From assembly GCA_027297005.1 (NCBI GenBank), contig JAPUIN010000028.1, positions 1-5,650 on the forward strand: a stretch of DNA of 5,650 bases. Reading direction: 5' to 3'. The DNA comes from Acidobacteriota bacterium (lineage in GTDB: Bacteria; Acidobacteriota; Polarisedimenticolia; Gp22-AA2). Both the position numbers and the translations under genes were made by a program. The notes beneath the pieces were generated by a model that was not told the DNA's origin, did not search any database, and worked only from the letters and a program-made list of their open reading frames with translations. Positions 5,249-5,650 of this stretch are shown one piece after another; positions within the stretch are counted from its first letter, which is position 1, and every line of letters begins with the position of its first letter.

Positions 5249-5650
5249 AGGTTGCGTCTTCTCGTTCTTGGTGTTCTCGGTCTGTCGGGGGTGATGCTCG
5301 GACTGGCACGATATGTCGGCAGCGGCGCGATCGCCTGGCGGGATCGGCCAGCCGGGGCGGAAGGGCAGCCGGCCGTGCCGGGGAACTCCTCGGAGTCGAA
5401 AGGCATGGATCTCACCTTCTGGAAGATGCTGGGGATTTCCGGGTCTCGTTCCCCGGATCGAGGTGAGGATCTGAAGGCGATCCCCTCCGGGGAGGCCGGT
5501 GAGGCGGGCGCCTACGTGATCCAGGCCCTCGTGACCCGCAGCAGGGATCGTGCACACAAGCTGCGCGATCGCCTCGAGGCGGCGGGGCTCCGGGCGATCG
5601 TCACGCAGGGGCATGTCGGTGGGGAGTTGATCCATCGTGTGCGTGTCGGC
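5234..5650 (+). CDS. membrane-anchored SPOR-domain protein, N-terminal part (3' truncated by window)
   Basis: An open frame of 139 codons with no stop before the window edge. The proposed start is TTG 5234, overlapping the GGDEF stop (TTGA). From it come a basic N-terminus (RAPGRLR, 2-8) and a hydrophobic signal-anchor (about 9-25). A low-complexity linker (about 36-90) includes LTFWKML (60-66), resembling the TFYKTL-like motif I recall from deltaproteobacterial SPOR proteins. A SPOR domain begins near 93: YVIQ (94-97), R..AHKLRDRLEAAGLRAIV (106-123), then HRVRVG (134-139), the RVRVG strand usual in SPOR repeats. SPOR domains bind peptidoglycan, mainly denuded septal glycan, so an inner-membrane protein reaching into the periplasm with a cell-division or wall role is inferred. 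The start is uncertain: the only ribosome-binding candidate is the G run at 5223-5230, and GTG 5291/ATG 5294 would cut away most of the anchor. At least the last SPOR strand and any further domain lie outside the window. Confidence 0.85.
   Translation, partial: MRAPGRLRLLVLGVLGLSGVMLGLARYVGSGAIAWRDRPAGAEGQPAVPGNSSESKGMDLTFWKMLGISGSRSPDRGEDLKAIPSGEAGEAGAYVIQALVTRSRDRAHKLRDRLEAAGLRAIVTQGHVGGELIHRVRVG

Noticed and set aside
4861..5466. 201-codon + strand frame across the GGDEF end and the SPOR start
   Set aside because: Ser/Arg/Pro-rich out-of-frame translation; it conflicts with the GGDEF domain and with the SPOR frame, which has an anchor and a recognisable domain.

Overview
The window is a GC-rich stretch of bacterial chromosome in which every supported gene lies on the + strand and runs head to tail with almost no spacing. 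It reads as one operon: recN (3' end only), coaD, a class I aspartate/prephenate-type aminotransferase, a full-length NfeD membrane serine protease, a slipin (SPFH/stomatin family), a GAF-GGDEF cyclic dinucleotide cyclase, and the 5' part of a membrane-anchored SPOR-domain protein that runs off the right end. Gene content (coaD beside a Thermus-type aminotransferase, a Ser-variant GGDEF, a TM-SPOR protein) suggests a deltaproteobacterial-grade lineage (Desulfobacterota/Myxococcota neighbourhood). That is an inference from gene type, not a phylogenetic result. No mobile element, CRISPR array, tRNA or rRNA was seen.

Layout: 2-334 recN C-terminus; 360-857 coaD; 854-2050 aminotransferase (ATGA overlap with coaD); 2047-3351 nfeD (ATGA overlap); 3380-4144 slipin; 4203-5237 GAF-GGDEF; 5234-5650 SPOR protein (TTGA overlap, partial). 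Real gaps exist at only three junctions (25, 28 and 58 bases). No gene-free stretch exceeds 60 bases, and no promoter or intrinsic terminator was recognised, so the promoter is probably upstream of the window.

The genes fall into three modules. The first is housekeeping: recombinational repair, the penultimate step of coenzyme A synthesis, and amino-acid transamination. The second is the known NfeD-slipin pair, a Ser-Lys protease and its likely membrane scaffold or substrate partner. The third is signalling and envelope: the GGDEF enzyme and the SPOR protein.

The most notable observation is in the GGDEF enzyme. The active-site motif and the RxxD inhibitory site are intact, but the Asp that contacts the guanine base (PleD D344 position) is Ser222. 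This is the hallmark substitution of Hypr GGDEF enzymes, which make 3',3'-cGAMP (cyclic AMP-GMP) instead of, or as well as, c-di-GMP. A second unusual theme is at the gene junctions. Every gene start has the form NTGA, and each of the three real gaps holds a tiny ORF ending in the TGA that overlaps the next start; two of these bridge exactly from the previous gene's stop. Finally, a run of eight G at the GGDEF/SPOR overlap sits in a G-quadruplex-type motif and in the one frame relation that would let a -1 slip fuse the two proteins.
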